Positions 58,287 through 64,000 of a DNA stretch of 64,000 nucleotides are shown one piece after another. The stretch covers positions 7,784-71,783 of the forward strand of contig JAAOMT010000181.1 of the NCBI GenBank assembly GCA_016748015.1, in the 5' to 3' direction. Made by a program: the position numbers and the translations under genes. The stretch is from Geosiphon pyriformis (lineage: Eukaryota > Glomeromycota > Glomeromycetes > Archaeosporales > Geosiphonaceae). Numbering within the stretch: the first letter of the stretch is position 1; each line of letters starts with the position of its first letter. The notes under the pieces were generated by a model. That model made no database searches, was not told where the DNA came from, and saw only the letters and a program-made list of their open reading frames with translations.

Positions 58287-60717
58287 ATGCAAAGTTTAAG
58301 CGTTGAAATCGGTCAAGAAGTTCCTGGTGAAGGAAAAGTGCGCCGCTCTTCCCACAGTCATTCTGAACTTGTAACTCGACCGAGTCCCGAAGTTTCAACC
58401 CTTTACGATGTAATACAGTATAGTGCCAAAAAATTTGGCACAAAGCAAGCCATGGGTTTTAGAAAAGTACTTGATGTTGTCGAAGAAGAGAAAGAAGTTA
58501 CTAAGGTTGTAAACGGTGTTGAAGTAAAAGAAACGAAAAAATGGAAATATTTTCAATTATCTGGCTATGAATACATAAACTATAATGAGCTTGCTGAAAT
58601 CACAAAAACGGTTGGCGCTGGTCTGGTTAAACTTGGTCTTAACAGAAACACAAAGATAACTATATATGCTTCTACAAGGTAAAATAGTTTTCGATTCTAT
58701 CCATGATTTGCCTATCGTATTCTTTATTCATGGCCTATGCTATTTCCTTCTTTACTTTTAGTCTTAACTGGATGGTCACAGCTCATGGTAAGTACTTCAA
58801 AATATTATAATTAAAGTGTTCAAAGATGTAATTTCATCACATAATCCTTTTATATTGATAATTTCTGGTCATATTAGGTGCTTTTACCCAAGGCATGACC
58901 ATTGTAACCGCTTATGATACTCTTGGCGAAGACGGGCTTCTTCATTCCATGAACGAGGCGGAAGTTCATGCGATATTCACAAATGCTGATCTTTTAACCT
59001 CTGTAAGAAACGTTGCCGGCTATTGTCCAACCCTTAGTCATATTATTTATGATGGTGAGGCCAAAGGTAAAATTCTGGAAGAAATCCGTTCTACCCACCC
59101 ACAAATTCAATTACATACATTGGATGAGATCAAGCAACTAGGAAAAGACAATTATATCGAACCGAACCCGTCGCAAGCAAAAGATTTGTGTTGTATTATG
59201 TATACATCGGGTAGTACGGGAAATCCTAAGGGTGTCATTATAACACATGAGAATCTCGTTTCTACAAGTAATTTTGGCTTTACTTTTGTCAAATTTTATT
59301 TTAGTCTTGAATTCTTTTGTTATTAATAACATAATTTATAGTTGCTGGTGTCGACAAATTGCTTCATCATCTCGTCCAGGATGATGAAAGCCTTCTTGCC
59401 TATCTCCCACTTGCTCACGTGCTCGAGTTTATTGTAGAGCAAACTTGCATCTTCTGGGGTGTCACATTAGGTTATGGAACAATTCGTACATTGAGTGACA
59501 CATCTGTACGAAACTGTTTGGGAGATATTCGTGAATTGAGGCCTTCCTTGATGACAGGAGTCCCAGCTGTTTGGGAAACCATCAGGAAGGGTGTTTTGAG
59601 TAAGGTGCAGGCCAGTAGTCCTACTGTTCAGAAAATTTTTAATGCGGCCTTGAAGGCCAAAGGTTGGTGCTTAGGAAAAGGCTTACCGACCAAGCCATTC
59701 GATATTGTCGTGTTCAATAAAATTAAGCAACAAACTGGTGGAAGACTGAGATATGCGTTATCCGGTGGTGCTCCTATTTCAAGGGAAACCCAAGAATTTT
59801 TATCTATTACTTTATGCCCAATTTTGCAAGGTTATGGTATGACCGAATCTTGTGGGTGAGTGAACCAAAAATTCCCATTACATAAATTTTGAGATTCATC
59901 ACCCCATTCTAATCCTTACTTTTTTTGATAAATAAATCAGTATGTGTGCCATTCTTCCCCCAGAACAGTTCACTTATGGCTCTGTTGGTTTTCCGGTTCC
60001 ATGTGTTGAAATAAAACTCGTTGACGTACCAGATGCCAATTATTTATCAACAAATGACCCCCCTCGAGGAGAAATTTGGATTCGAGGTCCATGCGTCACA
60101 TCCGGATATTATAAGAATGAACAGGTTACTAAGGAAACCTTTACATCCGATGGATGGCTTCAGACGGGTGATATCGGTGAATGGCATCATGACGGTTCCT
60201 TGGCTATCATCGATAGAAAGAAAAACCTAGTAAAACTCGCCCATGGAGAATATATTGCTTTGGAGAAATTAGAATCAGTATATAGGTCTTCCATTTATGT
60301 TTTCAATATCATGGTTTATGCCGACTCATTCCAAAATAAGCCCGTAGCTCTCGTGTCCGGTCTTGAACAGAGGATTAAAGAACTTGCAGAGGAAAAAAAT
60401 TTGACAAATCTCGATTATGAACAATTATGCGAACATAAAGACATCAATGCCGCAGTTTTTCAGTCTTTGATTGGTCAAGCCAAGAAAGCAGGTTTAAAAC
60501 CGACAGAACTTATAAGTGCAGTATACATTAGCCACGAAGAATGGAATACTGACAATGTAATTATCTGCAAGATGTCTTTTTGCATTTGAATTAAAATTTT
60601 AAAATTTCAAATCTCTTCTTATAGGGGCTACTCACCGCCGCACAAAAAATCAAACGTAAGGAACTCACCGATAAATATAAAGATGAAATTGACAAAATGT
60701 ATGGTATCAAGAAATGA
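58287..60717 (+). CDS. Long-chain fatty acid-CoA ligase (acyl-CoA synthetase, FAA1/FAA4-like)
   Basis: Six exons (58287-58678, 58762-58787, 58878-59267, 59342-59855, 59941-60556, 60625-60717) give 676 residues. The enzyme activates fatty acids with ATP and CoA for lipid synthesis, beta-oxidation and protein acylation. Signatures: the AMP-binding loop [28 protein letters not shown], and the fatty-acyl motif [20 protein letters not shown]. No transmembrane N-terminus is visible, which resembles yeast Faa1/Faa4. An in-frame upstream extension lacks ATG. The window's first base-composition rise after 25 kb of repeats coincides with this gene, which begins about 230 bp after the LINE. Confidence 0.95.
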
Positions 60718-60918
60718 AACCACTTTAAGGTCATCTAGAAATTTTATATTTATTCTTGCTTTGTTCAAAGACGAACAATTTAATTTAATTTCACTTTTCA
60801 TAGCGTTGTTAATCTTGAAGGAAACTGAAATTAATTAAATTATAGAACAAAAAACGAATTCTCATCTTCTATTTCATTTCCAACCATTATATATCCCCAT
60901 CATCACTATTTGTGAAAC

Positions 60919-62003
60919 TTAATTGCGGTGCCTTTTGAAAGCTTCAGCAATCGATATCCCCTTCCCAAGATCTTGTTTAATCTTTGTGTCTATGTTAACT
61001 TGCTTCTTGCTCAAATCGAGCACATGATCAAGGTATTCTTTAGGTATACAGACTACACCATTTAAATCGGCGACAATCAAGTCCTCAGGATTTACCACTA
61101 TCGCTGGGTCATAATCACCATTAATGATAATTGGTAGGTTTATGGCGGCTGGATGAGTGTATTTTCTCGCTGACAGAATGGAGAGACCTCGAGCGAAGAC
61201 CTACCGTGGGGAGAACAAAAAAATTGCATATTTGAACGATGTTAACAATAAGGACAAGATGAGGGTACGTACAAAAATTACGCACGGGTAAGCCGTCTTT
61301 ATGTAACTCTTCTAGATCGCGTACACGCCCATCAACGACGACACCTTTTACCCCTTTCGTGCGCACACGCGTATTCATCAAACCGCCCCATACGGCGTTT
61401 ACAGAGTCTAGATATTAGAAATTCATGGTTAATGAAGTAATTTGATGCTGCAAAGGTAAATATTTCAAGCATACTTGAAGGTGCCGACACAACCACAACA
61501 CTGCCTTCTGGGGCTGCATCTGCCTATTATCATTTGTTTAAATAATGTTATTTTGATAGGCAAATGTTGCAACGTACTTTATAAATTGAAGAGGTATTAT
61601 ACACACGAAATGCTTTTCAAGCTTCGGTACTGGTTCAGATATATGAACAACCTGAGTTTGGAGTTAAAAAAAAAAACAAAACCATGTATCCGTGGCGTTT
61701 AGAGGCTAAAGCGTTAAACGCTCATTGAACTTATAAAGAGTAAAGGGAAGTAAGAACCTTAACCGTAAATGCTGGACCAACACACCTACTCGGTCCCGCG
61801 TGAAACTCCGGTGCAAACATCACAATGTCAGGTAGAAAACCACCATGCGGGTGACCGATCTCCAAGAGTGCATCAGCAATCTTTTATGAAAACGTAAACG
61901 AGTGGCATTGGTGAAATTAAAACAAAATAATCCTCTTAAAAATAACATTTTAACATACATCACAAGTAGAAAAGTTTGAGAGAAGTTCAAGTTTTTCTTC
62001 CAT
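60919..62003 (-). CDS. RraA-like protein (HMG/CHA aldolase superfamily)
   Basis: Six exons (62003-61959, 61880-61758, 61651-61607, 61523-61475, 61407-61286, 61200-60919) give 221 residues. The core reads FSTCDIADALLE, HGGFLPDI, then WGGLMNTRVRTKGVKGVVVDGRVRD with the substrate/metal-binding GxxxxGGR-D-type loop, and ADLNGVVCIP. Eukaryotic members include yeast YER010C and aldolases acting on 4-hydroxy-4-methyl-2-oxoglutarate or oxaloacetate; the substrate here is unknown. I chose the Met at 62003 because homologues begin just before FSTCD. The frame extends to another ATG at 62096, which would add 31 residues. Confidence 0.88.
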
Positions 62004-62094
62004 TGGATAATAAAATTGTTGATAATCAACGATCAAGATTTCTGATAAAAACTTTCTAAACAAGGTTCCGTTCCACAATCCTCTACCCGTTGCC

Positions 62095-63114
62095 ATGGTA
62101 TGTCTTAAGATTCAAATTTTATCTATATTCCCTCATGATTTACTCATTTTGCTTTCTTGTATATTTAGCCAAAAGTTCGCAGAACACGTACTACATTTCA
62201 CTACACCCCGCAAACGGTTTCCCAAGAGAAAGAAATCGAACGTGTGATTCCTGGCTCAGCTAGGAATATAAATGTAAGACCCTTCAGATCAATTGCCTTA
62301 AATTTATATCTGAACAAAGCAGCTCGTGCTGTTAATTTTATAGGCCCACTCACTATTGGCCTCTTACTCGAAAGAGCATAAGGACAAAAGAGTTGAGGAG
62401 AAAAGAGTCGAGGAAAAAGTAATTGATAAAGAGCGCTCAATTCCAAAGAAAGAGAAACGAAAAGAACGCCATGAAAAATGGTTAGAAAGTAAGCCATTTT
62501 GAAAACTTCCTTTATTTCTCTTTATATATTGGAAGGTCTTTATTAGCTTAATGAGCAACTTATCTAGTTTATATCTTCGTATACTGCAATACAACAACCA
62601 TTTTAAAAAATACAATGATTTTGAAATCCATAACCACAGTCACATCCTCTTTAGCAATGACTGAAGTTTATGAATTTTATGTTTTATCCAAGAATTGGGA
62701 TCCATATACAGACCTAAGAAAAAGAAAAAAAAGCAAGTTGAATCATCTGGCATATTAGCGGATTTCTCTTCATTAAGGGAGATCCTGGAGACTTTACCAG
62801 ATATCGCTTCCGATCCCAACCATATACCTCAGCGACAACTAAAGCCGTTGCCTAAAGGACTTAATAGCAAAAAAGTTGTCGGGAAAAAAGCTCGCAAGAA
62901 TGCTGAGTATGTTTTTTGTGGATTATTCTGTATTTTATATCATTAGCTTCAATGCAATGCATTTTCTTGTAGGATCGCGGAGATGAAAAGATTTCATAAG
63001 ATAATGCACCACCCTATTTTCAAGGCCGACCCTATGTCCACGATTGAATCACATGTCAAGAATTCACTGGGACCCAAGGAAGATTATAAGACGCAAATGA
63101 GTAATGAATCTTGA
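62095..63114 (+). CDS. SLX9-like ribosome biogenesis protein
   Basis: Five exons (62095-62097, 62169-62273, 62344-62488, 62693-62906, 62973-63114) give 202 residues. The product is very basic: MPKVRRTRTTFHY, then KEKRKERHEKWLEKLGSIYR (the conserved SLX9/FAM207A block), LADFSSLREILETLP, and MKRFHKIMHHPIFKADPM near the end. Yeast Slx9 is a nucleolar factor for ITS1 processing and 40S export. The first exon is proposed to be the ATG alone, followed by the donor GTATGT; no other in-frame ATG precedes MPKVRR. Its start codon overlaps the upstream ATG of the divergent RraA-like frame. Confidence 0.82.
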
Positions 63115-64000
63115 AATAAATCTTGATCATTTTACTACGGTTCGAGATGCAAAAGCACTTTCCCAGGGGTATCAATGTCTGCACATCCCACGTTAGGTGT
63201 TGCGTCGACAATCCGGAATCTATATGAATTGACAAGCAAATCATTTCTTATTTTATTTTACATGATCATGTTACACTAATAACCCATTTTATCAAGTCTT
63301 GGTTCTATTTTGATTTGCATTTCACGTTAACAATCAAGTTTATTTACATTTTGGTCTTCTACTGAAACAACTTAAATCTAAACCTCATCCTCACCAGATG
63401 ATTACTATATTAAATACGAGTACGGTGGGATCTGACACCGATAAAATATTTCGAGGAAAATTTTTTCAACAAAATGAATCTGCGAATGAGCCCTTGGATT
63501 GGAAAATAGCGGGCAGTTTCCCAAATCATCAAAAAATTGCAGCAAATAAGTAGTTCGAGAACTTTTGATCCCTATGAAAATTTTGACAAATTGCAATATG
63601 CACTCAGCATCGAATCTGTAACTCGAAAATGAATTTTAATGTCTGACATGAATCGATAATCGATAGGGATGTAATGCAATCCTAAATCTTCCGGATCTTA
63701 TCGCCATCTTGCTACATGAAGTTAAAATGAAAGGGTTTTCTTCAAGTCTTCTGGTGCATCATATCATTATGATTAATGTCAAGAGCAATCAAGAGATTCC
63801 AAAGTAAGAAAAATTTACAAAGCAACTTGCCCGTTTTTAACGACATCTTCACCCGAAACCCCTTGAATCCCAATGTCTCTTTTACTAAATCTCTCAAGAT
63901 TCCTAATTGATCTGAATTCAAATTCCCCCATAAAGATAAGACTTGGGATCGAACAATGATGTTTGAATCTTTTCACCACTTGAACCCTTTCTTTCGGCCT
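63115..64000. other. No gene recognised; possible exon of an off-window gene at the edge
   Basis: Composition is gene-like, but I recognise no product. On the minus strand a frame is open from the window edge (64000) to a TAA at 63815-63817 (ending VSGEDVVKNGQVAL), and a second frame over the same bases contains NSDQLGILRDLVKETLG. Either could be a terminal exon of a gene lying to the right. Neither is strong enough to call. Confidence 0.3.

Noticed and set aside
63405-63596. 63-codon minus-strand frame near the right edge
   Set aside because: No similarity recognised, no splice or start context, and it overlaps sequence equally open in other frames.

Overview
The window reads as a chromosomal segment of a filamentous fungus, most likely an arbuscular mycorrhizal fungus (Glomeromycotina, Rhizophagus-like). 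Pointers are the extreme AT-richness outside genes, short spliceosomal introns of about 50-100 bp, a minor-spliceosome protein, and families of Gypsy LTR retrotransposons and non-LTR (LINE-type) elements of a kind I associate with Rhizophagus. The species call is inference; the fungal and eukaryotic nature is seen directly.

Layout. 1-8545 is repeat-derived: an unclassified repeat (copy A), a truncated minus-strand Gypsy element with one LTR, then a decayed plus-strand Gypsy element with its own LTR. 8546-11260 is AT-rich and holds a decayed LINE ORF1. 11817-33265 is a compact gene island of nine intact genes, eight previously unseen in this annotation as named units: a CTC1-like telomere protein, U2AF small subunit, mitoribosomal mL58, NCS-1/Frq1 calcium sensor, U11/U12-35K (SNRNP35), a DUF1640/CCDC90 mitochondrial coiled-coil protein, a Snapin-like BLOC-1 subunit, the PdxT glutaminase of vitamin B6 synthesis, and separase. 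The island also carries a dead Tc1/mariner relic. 33300-58054 is an AT-rich repeat compartment. It holds a full-length Gypsy element (37405-47032) inserted in a second copy of the window-start repeat, two solo LTRs, several LINE 3' ends, one strongly mutated LINE ORF1 and one nearly intact one. 58287-63114 is a second gene island: long-chain acyl-CoA synthetase, an RraA-like protein and an SLX9-like ribosome-biogenesis protein.

How it fits together. The genes are housekeeping functions (splicing, telomere capping, sister-chromatid separation, mitochondrial translation, calcium sensing, B6 and lipid metabolism) and show no operon-like logic. The unusual signal is in the repeats. The two LTRs of the full-length Gypsy element differ almost only by transitions. 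A decayed LINE ORF1 differs from the intact copy overwhelmingly by C>T and G>A changes. Conserved Trp codons have become TGA and catalytic Asp codons have become Asn. This looks like a repeat-directed, RIP-like or methylation/deamination mutation process, while a few LINE insertions with clean target-site duplications look young. Exon coordinates were worked out by hand from splice-site phase; every multi-exon gene except separase closes in frame over all its junctions.
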